Source of the DNA: Sherwoodlollariibacterium sp049275655
GTDB taxonomy: Bacteria; Omnitrophota; Gorgyraeia; Gygaellales; Profunditerraquicolaceae
Reading direction: 5' to 3'
Assembly: GCA_049275655.1 (NCBI GenBank)
Contig: JBASUY010000057.1
Span: 14,109 to 78,108 of the forward strand
Length of the DNA stretch: 64,000 bases
Under the pieces are notes generated by a model that was not told the DNA's origin, made no database searches, and was given only the letters and a program-made list of their open reading frames with translations. The position numbers and the translations under genes are program-made. How positions within the stretch are numbered: position 1 is the stretch's first letter; every line of letters begins with the position of its first letter. Shown here in pieces: positions 33,402 to 42,650 of the stretch.

Positions 33402-34493
33402 ATGAAACTTAGTATTGATAAGGATGTCTTGTTGTCAGGAATACAGACCGTTCAAAATGTTATCATTGCTAAAACTAGCCTACCAATACTTTCCAACATT
33501 TTATTAGAAGCACAAAATGAGCAATTACGACTAACAGCCACAGATTTAGATATAGGTATAACCTGTGTAGTTCCTGTTGAGGTACGCGAAACAGGCGCAA
33601 TTACTGTCCCGGCTAAAAGATTTAGCGATATTATTAAGGAGTTACCCGCAGGTAAAATTCAGTTAATGGCCAAAAAAAACAACCAGATGAATATTGAAGC
33701 TCCTCCTTGTCAATTTAGAGTAATGGGGTTAGCCCGCGAAGAGTTTCCTAGGTTGCCTGAGTTTAAGGATAAGGAGGTAATTAATGTAGGGCAAAAAGAT
33801 TTAAAAGAGATGTTGAGGGTTACTTCTTTTGCGGCATCTACGGACGAGCACCGTTATATTTTAAACGGGGTGCTTTTTAGGTTCCACAAAAATAATCTTA
33901 CTATGGTAGCTACGGATGGCAAAAGATTGGCGGTAGTGGAAAAAAAACTTAATACGCCTTCTAATATTGAAGCCAGTATTATTGTTCCACAAAAAGCAGT
34001 GCAAGAGCTAGGCCGCAACCTTAAAGATGAGGGGAGTGTCTCTTTGGTTTTAGGCCTCAATCAAGTGTTGTTTGAGTTGGGTTTCACATCTATTATATCG
34101 CGCCTTATCGAGGGAGAATTTCCGGATTATAAACAAGTTATTCCTTCGCCTACAGATAACAAGCTACGTCTTAACAGGGGGGAGTTTTTGTTAGCGGTTA
34201 AAAGAGCTGCGCTTTTGTCTACTCCTGATTATCAGGCGGTAAAACTAGAGGTTTTTAAAAACAAATTAGTCCTCTCTAAATCTACTCCGGATGTCGGAGA
34301 GTCTCGGGAGGAGATTTCTATAGCCTATGTAGGGAAAGAATTGGTGGTAGGTTTTAATCCTTTGTATTTAGTAGATGTTTTAAAAAACTTAGATGTTGAG
34401 TTTATAGATTTAGAGCTTACTGACACAGAAAAACCCGGGGTTATACGCAACGATGGTTATACTTATATAGTTTTACCTATGCGGTTAGGTTAG
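33402..34493 (+). CDS. dnaN: DNA polymerase III beta sliding clamp
   Basis: A 363-residue sliding clamp with three similar domains. Recognisable segments: TSLPILSNILLEAQNEQLRL, ATDLDIGI, FAASTDEHRYILNGVLF, ATDGKRLAVVE and the C-terminal YIVLPMRL. It tethers the replicative polymerase and other clamp-binding enzymes. The 134-bp gap after dnaA carries an AAAGGAGA ribosome-binding site 5 bp from the ATG. I saw no strong promoter there. Confidence 0.97.
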   Translation: MKLSIDKDVLLSGIQTVQNVIIAKTSLPILSNILLEAQNEQLRLTATDLDIGITCVVPVEVRETGAITVPAKRFSDIIKELPAGKIQLMAKKNNQMNIEAPPCQFRVMGLAREEFPRLPEFKDKEVINVGQKDLKEMLRVTSFAASTDEHRYILNGVLFRFHKNNLTMVATDGKRLAVVEKKLNTPSNIEASIIVPQKAVQELGRNLKDEGSVSLVLGLNQVLFELGFTSIISRLIEGEFPDYKQVIPSPTDNKLRLNRGEFLLAVKRAALLSTPDYQAVKLEVFKNKLVLSKSTPDVGESREEISIAYVGKELVVGFNPLYLVDVLKNLDVEFIDLELTDTEKPGVIRNDGYTYIVLPMRLG

Positions 34494-34496
34494 TTT

Positions 34497-34784
34497 ATGA
34501 AGCAAATCAAAGACCTTATTCAAGATGTTATTGGGCAGATTTCAGTGCGCGCCTCAAAATCTTGCTACCTCTCGCCCGAGGAGTGGTTAAAAAAAACCTT
34601 GACAAGAAAAGAGTTGGGGCATATAAAATTTTATTATTTTCGTAGTGGGGTTTTAGGTGTTAAGGTAGATTCGTCTGTGTGGAAACACAACTTTTTACTA
34701 CGCAAAGAAGATTTGTTGCAAAGAATTCAAAGATGTGCACCCGAGGTGCGCTCTTTGCATTTTATTGTAGGAGACGTGCGATGA
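34497..34784 (+). CDS. DciA-like (DUF721) protein
   Basis: A 95-residue protein of the DUF721/DciA type by size, position and pattern (KHNFLLRKEDLLQRIQRCAP resembling the W-x-QEL-x3-LL-x2-LN motif of the family, with LHFIVGDVR at the end). DciA proteins help load the DnaB helicase in bacteria without DnaC. It lies between dnaN and gyrB, where recF or DUF721 genes are usual. recF itself is absent. It overlaps gyrB by 4 bp. Confidence 0.75.
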   Translation: MKQIKDLIQDVIGQISVRASKSCYLSPEEWLKKTLTRKELGHIKFYYFRSGVLGVKVDSSVWKHNFLLRKEDLLQRIQRCAPEVRSLHFIVGDVR

Positions 34785-37243
34785 GTAAAGAAAAAACCAA
34801 ACAATATACAAAAACTCAAGTAGTGAATCCCCTAAAACAATCTACCTCTAAAACATATGATGCCACAAGTATTCAAGTCTTAGAGGGGATAGATGCAGTC
34901 CGCCGAAGGCCTGCAATGTATATAGGAGATACCTCTGTCCGGGGGTTACATCATTTAGTTTATGAGGTTGTTGACAATAGTATAGACGAGGCGATGGCAG
35001 GGCATTGTGACGCAATCCATGTAATTATAAGAAACGATAATAGTATTACCGTTATTGATAACGGGCGTGGTATACCGGTAGACCAGCACAAAACCGAAAA
35101 GAAACCAGCAGTAGAGGTAGCTTTAACTACCTTACATGCGGGTGGAAAATTTGACCACCGTTCTTATAAGGTATCCGGAGGATTACATGGGGTAGGGGTA
35201 AGTTGTGTTAATGCTCTCTCTGATTGGCTGGAGGTAGAGGTAAAGCGCGACGGCAAGGTGTACCACCAGCGTTATGAACGCGGAAAGACCGTATCAAAAC
35301 TAATAGTTATCGGCAAGAGTACCAAGACGGGGACGAAGATTACCTTTAAGCCGGATAAGACGATATTTTCTAAAACAGAGTATTCGTATGATATACTTTC
35401 TCAGCGTTTAAGAGAATTGGCGTTTTTAAATAAAGGCTTGAAAATTCAGTTAGAAGATGAGCGCTCTGACAAAGAGGCGGTCTTTGAGTTTGCCGGGGGG
35501 ATTATCTCCTTTGTCGGGTATTTAAATAAAAATAAAAATCCGTTACATAGCAAGATAGTCTATTTCCAAAAATTACAAGATGAGATTAGTGTAGAAGTGG
35601 CGTTACAATACAATGATAGTTATGCTGAGACTATCTTCTCTTTCGCCAACAATATTAATACCATAGAAGGAGGGACCCACCTCTCGGGGTTTAAGTCTGC
35701 ATTGACCCGCGCCATAAACCAATATGCTAAATCTAAAAATCTTCTTAAGGGAGACTTATCTATAAGTGGTGATGATGCGCGCGAAGGGCTTATTGCGGTA
35801 ATAAGCGTTAAGGTGCCAAACCCGCAGTTTGAAGGACAGACCAAGACTAAGCTCGGTAACTCTGAAGTAGAAGGATTGGTTGCCTCTGAAAGCCTTAATG
35901 CATTAAGTAGTTATTTTGAAGAGAACCCTACAACTGCCAATAAGATAGTCAATAAGGTTATCATAGCTTCACGTGCGCGAGAAGCAGCGCGTAAAGCCAG
36001 GGAGCTAACCCGCAGAAAAGGCGCATTAGAGGGGGCTGGGTTACCAGGTAAATTAGCAGATTGTTCTGAGCGCGATGCAGCATTATGTGAATTATATATA
36101 GTAGAGGGTGATTCAGCCGGAGGAAGCGCAAAACAGGGTAGAGATAGGAGGTTTCAGGCTATACTCCCTATCAAAGGTAAAATATTAAATGTAGAGAAAT
36201 CCCGCTTAGATAAGATTCTTTCTAATGAAGAGATTCGCACAATCATTACGGCATTAGGTACCGGCATAGGCGAGGAGTTTGATATAGAGAAATTACGTTA
36301 CCACAAAATCGTTTTAATGGCTGACGCAGATGTGGATGGTTCACATATTCGTACCCTACTTTTAACCCTCTTGTATCGTCAGATGCCGAAATTAATTGAA
36401 GGCGGGTTTGTCTATATAGCTCAACCTCCCTTGTATAAAATTAAAAGAGGGCAACGCGAAGAGTATATTCAGACCGAACAAGAGATGGAGAAGATGTTAT
36501 TGGATTTAGGAAGGGATGGGCACAGTTTGATTTCTTTAAAAGATAAAAAAGAATTTACCAATAATCAGTTTAAAGAACTTTTAGAGCTCTTGTCAGAACT
36601 AGATAAAATAGGGGCAAATTTAAATAAAAAGGGAGTAGAAATAGCACAATATTTAAGAAATCGGCATCCTAAGACCAAAAAATTGCCAATTTATAAGATA
36701 AAAGTGGAGGGAAAAGACCTTTTTCTCTATAATGATAAAGAATTAGCTTCTTTGACTGAAAAGAGCGAAGATCCTATTGAATCTAATATTATTGAATTAT
36801 TTGAATCCGCAGAGACGGAAGCAATAATGAGTAAAATTGAAAAGATAGGTGGGGATATTATGCTGTATGATTATGGCGTATCTTATGATGCAATGCCTTC
36901 TGTAAAGGGTAAAGATAAGGCTCGCAAGGATAAACCGGCCTATCGTATAAAAAATGATAAGAGTCAAAAAGACCTTTATAGTCTAAAAGAGGTGCTTTCT
37001 TGCGTGAAAGAGATAGCATCTAGGGGGATGCATATTCAGCGCTATAAAGGGTTAGGAGAGATGAATCCTCAACAGCTTTGGGAGACTACCATGGACCCTG
37101 ACAAGCGCACAATGCTACAGGTAACTTTAGAGGATGCTGTAGAAACAGATAAGATGTTTACGGTTTTGATGGGCGACCAAGTAGAGCCTCGTCGCGAGTT
37201 TATTGAAAGCTTTGCGCATCAGGTTAAAAATTTAGATATTTAA
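34781..37243 (+). CDS. gyrB: DNA gyrase subunit B
   Basis: An 820-residue GyrB. ATPase domain: GLHHLVYEVVDNSIDEAMAG, IDNGRGIPVDQH, HAGGKFDHRSYKVSGGLHGV; TOPRIM domain: YIVEGDSAGGSAKQGRDR and ADADVDGSHIRTLLL. It carries the long insertion of Gram-negative-type GyrB in the C-terminal half (from about residue 570), then IQRYKGLGEMNPQQLWETTM. I chose the ATG at 34781 because it has AGGAG 9 bp upstream and an ATGA overlap with the preceding gene. An open frame extends further up but lies inside that gene. Confidence 0.97.
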   Translation: MSKEKTKQYTKTQVVNPLKQSTSKTYDATSIQVLEGIDAVRRRPAMYIGDTSVRGLHHLVYEVVDNSIDEAMAGHCDAIHVIIRNDNSITVIDNGRGIPVDQHKTEKKPAVEVALTTLHAGGKFDHRSYKVSGGLHGVGVSCVNALSDWLEVEVKRDGKVYHQRYERGKTVSKLIVIGKSTKTGTKITFKPDKTIFSKTEYSYDILSQRLRELAFLNKGLKIQLEDERSDKEAVFEFAGGIISFVGYLNKNKNPLHSKIVYFQKLQDEISVEVALQYNDSYAETIFSFANNINTIEGGTHLSGFKSALTRAINQYAKSKNLLKGDLSISGDDAREGLIAVISVKVPNPQFEGQTKTKLGNSEVEGLVASESLNALSSYFEENPTTANKIVNKVIIASRAREAARKARELTRRKGALEGAGLPGKLADCSERDAALCELYIVEGDSAGGSAKQGRDRRFQAILPIKGKILNVEKSRLDKILSNEEIRTIITALGTGIGEEFDIEKLRYHKIVLMADADVDGSHIRTLLLTLLYRQMPKLIEGGFVYIAQPPLYKIKRGQREEYIQTEQEMEKMLLDLGRDGHSLISLKDKKEFTNNQFKELLELLSELDKIGANLNKKGVEIAQYLRNRHPKTKKLPIYKIKVEGKDLFLYNDKELASLTEKSEDPIESNIIELFESAETEAIMSKIEKIGGDIMLYDYGVSYDAMPSVKGKDKARKDKPAYRIKNDKSQKDLYSLKEVLSCVKEIASRGMHIQRYKGLGEMNPQQLWETTMDPDKRTMLQVTLEDAVETDKMFTVLMGDQVEPRREFIESFAHQVKNLDI

Positions 37244-37256
37244 CAAAGGAGGAGAT

Positions 37257-38066
37257 ATGGCGGATTATGCGAAAAAAGCGATTTATCCGGCTTTGATTTT
37301 TAAGGAAGCTTGGGGTATTGTTCTTAAAAGTTTCAAAAAATTGAGTGCCATTTTCCTAATTTTTTATATACCATTTTTGATCCTTGCTTTGTTATCGTTG
37401 GCTATAGCAGGGGACCAGTCTAAAATTTTAACTCTAATCTCCATGATATTAAGCTTGTTGGTTTCGGTTCCGTTAATATTTGCTACTTGTAAAGTAGCGC
37501 AGGGTGAGGGGGTAAGTATTGTAGAGGGTATTTTATCGGGGATGAAAAAATACTTACTGCGCTATATAGCACTCAATTTATTAATGGCTCTATTTTTAAT
37601 CGGTATAATCTTTGCCGGATTCTCGGTCGTAGTGGTTTTGTATTCTATGGTTGGCAGAGGGAGTATTTTATTGGCATTTACTACATTGATTATCCCGGCT
37701 ATTATAGTAACTTCCATCTTCGTTTATTTTATGATCCGCTGGGCATTAGCAGGGGTAGTTTGTATAGCAGAGGGTTTAGGGCCTATTAAGTCATTAAAGC
37801 GTAGCACCGTCCTTATAAAGAATTATGTTACGCCGGTTGTCGGAGAGTATACCTTAATTATGGTTACCTTATTGCTTGCATCTATCCCTTATACTGCGTG
37901 GAATTATATTTTTAATAGGCAATATTATTCTGCAGAAGTAAGCATAGTTTCCGCTGCCGTCAATAATATTATTATTCATTCTATTGTAACACCATTTATT
38001 ATTGCAGTAATGGTTGTTATGTATAAAAAATTAAAAGAGGCGATAGAGACAAATGTATGCCCGTAA
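37257..38066 (+). CDS. Polytopic membrane protein between gyrB and gyrA
   Basis: A 269-residue membrane protein with about six hydrophobic spans (for example 29-50, 60-77, 98-125, 135-160, 197-215, 240-256). Soluble stretches include RSTVLIKNYVTPVVGEY, typical of YciC-like or GDPD-membrane-domain proteins that arrange as a tandem of three-helix units. Function is unknown. It is fully within the gyrase operon: an AAGGAGG site follows the gyrB stop and it overlaps gyrA by 14 bp. Confidence 0.75.
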   Translation: MADYAKKAIYPALIFKEAWGIVLKSFKKLSAIFLIFYIPFLILALLSLAIAGDQSKILTLISMILSLLVSVPLIFATCKVAQGEGVSIVEGILSGMKKYLLRYIALNLLMALFLIGIIFAGFSVVVVLYSMVGRGSILLAFTTLIIPAIIVTSIFVYFMIRWALAGVVCIAEGLGPIKSLKRSTVLIKNYVTPVVGEYTLIMVTLLLASIPYTAWNYIFNRQYYSAEVSIVSAAVNNIIIHSIVTPFIIAVMVVMYKKLKEAIETNVCP

Positions 38067-40482
38067 TGAAAAAGTAGTCCCTGTTTATATTGAAGAGGAG
38101 GTTAAAGACGCTTATTTAAATTATGCGATGAGCGTCATTGTCGGGCGTGCCCTGCCTGATATACGCGACGGTTTAAAGCCGGTGCATAGGAGGATACTCT
38201 ATGCTATGCAGGAGTTAAGCTTAGGGTATGCTAAGCCGTATAAGAAATGCGCGCGTATCGTTGGGGAGGTCTTGGGGAAATACCATCCGCATGGGGATGT
38301 GGCGGTTTACGATGCCTTAGTAAGGTTGGCGCAAGATTTTTCTTTACGCTATCCTTTGGTAGACGGACAAGGTAACTTTGGCTCTGTAGATGGAGATGCT
38401 GCTGCAGCCATGCGTTATACTGAGGCGCGCCTTGCTTCCATATCCGATGTTATCCTTGGGGATATAGATAAGGATACGGTAAACTTCGGGCCTAATTTTG
38501 ATGCTTCTTTAAAAGAGCCCTTGCTTTTGCCTGCGGCCCTGCCTAATTTGCTTGTAAATGGCTCAAGCGGTATCGCTGTAGGTATGGCCACAAATATCCC
38601 GCCGCATAATTTAAATGAAGTAGCAGATGCGATTATTTATCTTTTAGATAATCCTTCAGCAGAGATTAAGGACTTGATGCGTTATATAAAAGGGCCGGAT
38701 TTTCCTACAGGAGGGGTTATCTGCGGTAAGGGGGGGATTAAAGAGGCTTATACAACCGGGCGGGGCAAACTTACTGTGCGCGCTCGGGCGACTGTTGAGC
38801 ATCAAAAAAACGGAAAAGATTTGATTATCATAACAGAGATTCCGTATCAAGTGCAAAAATCATCATTAATTGAGGCTATTGCCGGGCTTGTAGACGAGAA
38901 AAAGATAGAAGGCATCTCTGATATACGCGATGAGTCTGACAAGGATGGCATGCGCATAGTAGTTGAGCTTAAAAGGGATACTGAGCCGCAGATTATCCTC
39001 AACCAGCTCTTTAAACATACACAACTGGAGACCACCTTTGGTATTATTACCCTTGCACTTGTAGAGAATAGGCCTAAGGTTTTAAATCTGCGTCAAGTAT
39101 TGGATTGCTATATAGAGCATCGCAAGGTTATTATCCGCCGCAGGACACAATTTGAGCTGGATAAGGCCTTGAAGAGGGCGCATATTTTAGAAGGACTAAA
39201 GATAGCCCTTAAGTTTATTGACCGCATTATTAAGGTAATTAAATCCTCTAAGAGCGTAGATGTAGCACGGGTTAGTTTAATGAAAGAGTTCGGCCTTTCA
39301 GAGGTACAAGCGCAGGCAATACTGGAGATGCAGCTACAGCGCTTAACCGCTCTTGAGCAGGATAAGATTGAGGCTGAATATGCCGAATTACTAAAGAAGA
39401 TAGAATTATGCAGGGCCATATTAGCCTCTGAGAAAAAAATAGAGGGCATTATTAAAAATGAGTTGAAAGGCCTTAAAGAGAGATACGGGGATGAGCGTAG
39501 GACTGATATAGTCGGCGAAGTGGAAGAGCTTGAGATAGAGGATTTGATAGCAGAAGAAGACGTTGTAGTTACTATTAGCCATAGCGGTTATATAAAGAGG
39601 CTTCCGGTAAGTTCTTACCGTAGACAAAAACGGGGGGGCAGAGGGGTAACCGGCGCAGAGGTGAAAGATGAGGATTTTATAGAGCACCTCTTTGTCGCCT
39701 CTACCAAGGATTACCTCTTGATTTTTACAGATAAGGGGCAAGTCCATTGGCTTAAGGTTTATGAGATTCCGCAGGCAAGCCGCACCTCTAAGGGTAAAGC
39801 TATTATTAATTTAGTGCAGATGGAGCAGGATTCTAAGATAAGCTCTACCGTTCCTGTTCAGGGGTTTTCTGCTGATCAATATTTAGTAATGGTTACCAAA
39901 TTAGGTTTAATTAAAAAGACTAAACTTGATGCTTATGGCAATCCGCGTAAAGGTGGGATTATAGGCATTACTCTAGACAAAGGAGATGAGTTAATAAGCG
40001 TAGAGATGACGGATGGCAAGCAGGAGCTTTTAATAGGTACTCGCCAAGGAAAGGCTATACGTTTTTCTGAGGAAAAGGTTAGAGATATGGGGCGCGCTGC
40101 CCGGGGAGTAAGGGCAATATCTTTAGCAAAAAAAGATGAAGTAATAGATTTAGTTATCCCGCAAAAAGATGCGGCGATACTTACGGTTACCTCTTTGGGG
40201 TTTGCAAAGCGCACCACGGTAGATGAGTATAGGTTGACTTCTCGCGGAGGTAAGGGGATAATTAATATTAAGGTTACGGATAAAAACGGCGAAGCGGTAA
40301 ACCTTAAGACCGTTAGCGATGAAGACGAATTGATGGTCATTACTCAAAATGGCATATTTTTACGTTGCGCGGTTAAAGACATTAGGGAGACCGGACGCTC
40401 TGCCCAAGGAGTGAGATTAATCAAATTACAGGATAAAGACCGAGTCTCTTGTGTTGCTCCGGTTATAGCAGAAGAGGAATAG
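38053..40482 (+). CDS. gyrA: DNA gyrase subunit A
   Basis: An 809-residue GyrA with the breakage-reunion domain (GRALPDIRDGLKPVHRRILY, KYHPHGDVAVYDALVRLAQ, AAAAMRYTEARLA with the catalytic Tyr) and the C-terminal beta-pinwheel including a GyrA-box-like RRQKRGGRGVTG. At the quinolone-determining position 83 the residue is Val (Ser in E. coli), while Asp87 is kept. It overlaps the membrane protein gene by 14 bp, and a tRNA-Glu follows 6 bp after the stop. Confidence 0.98.
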   Translation: MYARNEKVVPVYIEEEVKDAYLNYAMSVIVGRALPDIRDGLKPVHRRILYAMQELSLGYAKPYKKCARIVGEVLGKYHPHGDVAVYDALVRLAQDFSLRYPLVDGQGNFGSVDGDAAAAMRYTEARLASISDVILGDIDKDTVNFGPNFDASLKEPLLLPAALPNLLVNGSSGIAVGMATNIPPHNLNEVADAIIYLLDNPSAEIKDLMRYIKGPDFPTGGVICGKGGIKEAYTTGRGKLTVRARATVEHQKNGKDLIIITEIPYQVQKSSLIEAIAGLVDEKKIEGISDIRDESDKDGMRIVVELKRDTEPQIILNQLFKHTQLETTFGIITLALVENRPKVLNLRQVLDCYIEHRKVIIRRRTQFELDKALKRAHILEGLKIALKFIDRIIKVIKSSKSVDVARVSLMKEFGLSEVQAQAILEMQLQRLTALEQDKIEAEYAELLKKIELCRAILASEKKIEGIIKNELKGLKERYGDERRTDIVGEVEELEIEDLIAEEDVVVTISHSGYIKRLPVSSYRRQKRGGRGVTGAEVKDEDFIEHLFVASTKDYLLIFTDKGQVHWLKVYEIPQASRTSKGKAIINLVQMEQDSKISSTVPVQGFSADQYLVMVTKLGLIKKTKLDAYGNPRKGGIIGITLDKGDELISVEMTDGKQELLIGTRQGKAIRFSEEKVRDMGRAARGVRAISLAKKDEVIDLVIPQKDAAILTVTSLGFAKRTTVDEYRLTSRGGKGIINIKVTDKNGEAVNLKTVSDEDELMVITQNGIFLRCAVKDIRETGRSAQGVRLIKLQDKDRVSCVAPVIAEEE

Positions 40483-40488
40483 GCTTTA

Positions 40489-40563
40489 GACCCTGTCGTC
40501 TAGCCTGGTCTAGGACAAGAGCTTTTCAAGCTCTCGACACGGGTTCAAATCCCGTCAGGGTCA
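40489..40563 (+). tRNA. tRNA-Glu(TTC)
   Basis: A 75-nt cloverleaf with acceptor GACCCTG/CAGGGTC, anticodon stem AGAGC/GCTCT with loop TTTTCAA (anticodon TTC), T-arm ACGGGTTCAAATCCCGT and discriminator A. No CCA is encoded. It is cotranscribed between gyrA and the glmS region. Confidence 0.97.
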
Positions 40564-40573
40564 CTTTATTTTT

Positions 40574-40727
40574 ATGTGTGGAATAGTTGAGCATGCAAGC
40601 GTAAGTCCAGCGCAGAATACTTTTTTCTGATAGGGTTAAAACGTTTAGGCACCGCGGATATAACAAAAAGAGGAAAATACGGGAATATAAACGGATTAGC
40701 GAAACCCTTAAAGAGAGAGGTATTGAT
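40574..40727 (+). pseudogene. Decayed relic of the GlmS glutaminase domain
   Basis: Colinear fragments of a GlmS N-terminus can be read in three frames. ATG at 40574 begins MCGIVEHASV, with the Met-Cys start of class II amidotransferases, and stops at 40628. The frame from 40621 reads LIGLKRL, matching the usual ..EGLKRLEYRGYDSAG. From 40650, in the downstream glmS frame, it reads HRGY. At least two frameshifts separate these, and about 180 codons of the ~240-residue domain are missing before the isomerase domain. It directly precedes the functional start at 40728. Confidence 0.8.
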
Positions 40728-41912
40728 ATGAAGAACTCAAAGGCCATGGATTATAAAGCCCGCCAGGTAGGCAAAAAAAATAATTGTATCCATAGGAATA
40801 CAACACAGGCGCAAAAAAATGACTTTGCTCATTTTATGCTAAAAGAGATTAATGAGCAGCCAAAAACCTTAGAAAATTTTTTAAGTAGCAGGATAAATAA
40901 AAAAACCCACAAGATAGAGTTTCTACAAGGAGAAATCTCAAAAGAGGCTTTAGGTAGCCTAAAAGATATTTTTATTATAGCCTGTGGGACGTCTTATCAT
41001 GCCGGATTAGTAGGTAAGTATATTATAGAATCTTTATGCCGGATACCTGTACGCGTAGAAGTCTCAAGCGAATTTCATTATCGCGACCCATTGATTGGCC
41101 CTAATACTTTGATTATCGCAATAAGCCAATCAGGGGAAACCGCGGATACTTTATCTGGGGTAGGCTTGGCACGGGCAAGAGGCGCAAGGGTTTTTACTAT
41201 TTGTAATGTATTAGATTCTACATTAACCCGTAAGTCTGATGGCACTATTCATACGAATACCGGACTTGAGGTGGGAATAGCCGCTACAAAGACTTATACT
41301 ACCCAGCTTGCTGCGTTGTATCTTTTTGCTTTGCATTTAGCGAAGGTAAAAAATATTTTGCCACCCGGTAAAATTCATAAACTGATAAAAGAGTTACGCA
41401 AGACACCGAAATATATAGAGGTTATCTTAAAAAACCAAAATCAGATAGCATCTATTGCCCGGAAGCACTCTAATTGTGAGGCTTTTCTTTATCTGGGGCG
41501 TAATATTAATTATCCCTCTGCTTTGGAGGGGGCATTAAAATTGAAAGAGGTCTCTTATATACCAGCGGAAGGGTATGCAGGCGGAGAGTTAAAGCACGGA
41601 CCCATCGCCTTAATTGATGAGCGACGCATGGCAGTTTGTATTGCCCCGCAATCAAGAGTGTATGATAAGATGGTCTTAAGCATGCGGGAGATACGCTTAC
41701 GCAAGGGCAAGATTATTGCTATTGTCAGTAAGAACGATAGCGCAGTAAAAGCGTTAACCCACGGGACAATCTTTATACCGAAAATCAATGAATTATTTTC
41801 TCCCCTTTTAGTGGCAATACCCTTACAACTATTAGCTTATTATATTGCAGCCAAAAAAGGTTATAATGTTGACCAACCACGCAACCTTACCAAAGCAGTT
41901 ACTGTTGAATGA
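40728..41912 (+). CDS. glmS: Glucosamine-6-phosphate synthase, isomerase domain only
   Basis: A 394-residue protein with the complete ketose/aldose isomerase half of GlmS: linker helix HFMLKEINEQPKTLENFL, SIS domain 1 with IACGTSYHAG and AISQSGETADTL, SIS domain 2 with GALKLKEVSYIPAEGYAGGE and LKHGPIALIDE, and the C-terminal tail DQPRNLTKAVTVE, where the catalytic Lys sits. The N-terminal glutaminase domain is gone. The ATG at 40728 has its own AGAGAGG site 8 bp upstream. Normal GlmS makes GlcN-6-P from Fru-6-P and glutamine. This version would need free ammonia, or act as a deaminase/isomerase like GlmS-related NagB-II enzymes. Confidence 0.9.
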   Translation: MKNSKAMDYKARQVGKKNNCIHRNTTQAQKNDFAHFMLKEINEQPKTLENFLSSRINKKTHKIEFLQGEISKEALGSLKDIFIIACGTSYHAGLVGKYIIESLCRIPVRVEVSSEFHYRDPLIGPNTLIIAISQSGETADTLSGVGLARARGARVFTICNVLDSTLTRKSDGTIHTNTGLEVGIAATKTYTTQLAALYLFALHLAKVKNILPPGKIHKLIKELRKTPKYIEVILKNQNQIASIARKHSNCEAFLYLGRNINYPSALEGALKLKEVSYIPAEGYAGGELKHGPIALIDERRMAVCIAPQSRVYDKMVLSMREIRLRKGKIIAIVSKNDSAVKALTHGTIFIPKINELFSPLLVAIPLQLLAYYIAAKKGYNVDQPRNLTKAVTVE

Positions 41913-41918
41913 TTTAAT

Positions 41919-42572
41919 ATGCTTTATATAGTAGCAACGCCGATAGGCAACCTAAAAGATATTACGCTTAGGGCAATTGAGGTCTTAAAATCAGTTGATC
42001 TTATTGCATGCGAAGATACTCGGCGCACAAAGATTTTGCTCAGAGAGTATAATATTAATAAGCCCACTACTAGTTTTTTTCAGCATAATAGAATTATTAA
42101 GGGCGAATATTTAGTCTCTTTTCTTAAAAAGGGCAAAGATATTGCCCTTGTATCTGATGCCGGGACCCCAGGGATACTTGACCCGGGCTATAATTTAATC
42201 AATTTAGCTATACGCCATAATATTCCTTTTACGGTTATACCAGGCGCTAGTGCTTTTATCAATGCCCTTGTATTATCCGGCAAGCCATCTCATGAGTTTT
42301 ATTTCGCGGGGTTTTTGCCGAATAAGAGGGTTGCCCGGAAGAATAAGCTGCGAGAGTTGATTAAATTGTGTTGTACAGTAGTATTCTATGAGTCTTCACA
42401 TAGAATTTTATCTACGTTAGAAGATTTAGCGGAAATATACGAACAGAAAAATATTGTTGTAGCGCGGGAGCTGACTAAGAAATTTGAAGAAGTTACTCGC
42501 GGATTACCGCAAGAGGTTTTAATGAGGTTTCTTAAAGAAAAGCCCCGCGGTGAATTTGTAGTTATCTTATAA
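41919..42572 (+). CDS. rsmI: 16S rRNA (cytidine-2'-O)-methyltransferase RsmI, short form
   Basis: A 217-residue SAM-dependent methyltransferase acting on C1402 of 16S rRNA. Motifs: LYIVATPIGNLKDITLRAIE, LIACEDTRRTKILL, ALVSDAGTPGILDPGY, VIPGASAFINALVLSG and VVFYESSHRI. It ends at RGEFVVIL, so the C-terminal domain of about 60 residues in longer RsmI proteins is missing. It begins 6 bp after glmS. Confidence 0.93.
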   Translation: MLYIVATPIGNLKDITLRAIEVLKSVDLIACEDTRRTKILLREYNINKPTTSFFQHNRIIKGEYLVSFLKKGKDIALVSDAGTPGILDPGYNLINLAIRHNIPFTVIPGASAFINALVLSGKPSHEFYFAGFLPNKRVARKNKLRELIKLCCTVVFYESSHRILSTLEDLAEIYEQKNIVVARELTKKFEEVTRGLPQEVLMRFLKEKPRGEFVVIL

Positions 42573-42606
42573 GGGCATTATTTTTTGGACATTTGAATTT
42601 TTGGCC

Positions 42607-42634
42607 TTGACAAAGGATTTGGGCGTGGTATACT
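42607..42634 (+). promoter_or_regulatory. Promoter of the pyr operon
   Basis: TTGACA (42607-42612) and TATACT (42629-42634) with a 16-nt spacer, giving a leader of about 120 nt before pyrR. Confidence 0.85.
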
Positions 42635-42650
42635 TACCTTAAATTAGAAG

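Noticed and set aside
34679..34780. Upstream in-frame start for GyrB
   Set aside because: It lies inside the DciA-like gene. The ATG at 34781 has a good ribosome-binding site and the usual 4-bp overlap.
40564..40727. A glmS ribozyme/riboswitch before glmS
   Set aside because: The gap is filled by the decayed glutaminase-domain relic, and I see no glmS ribozyme core.
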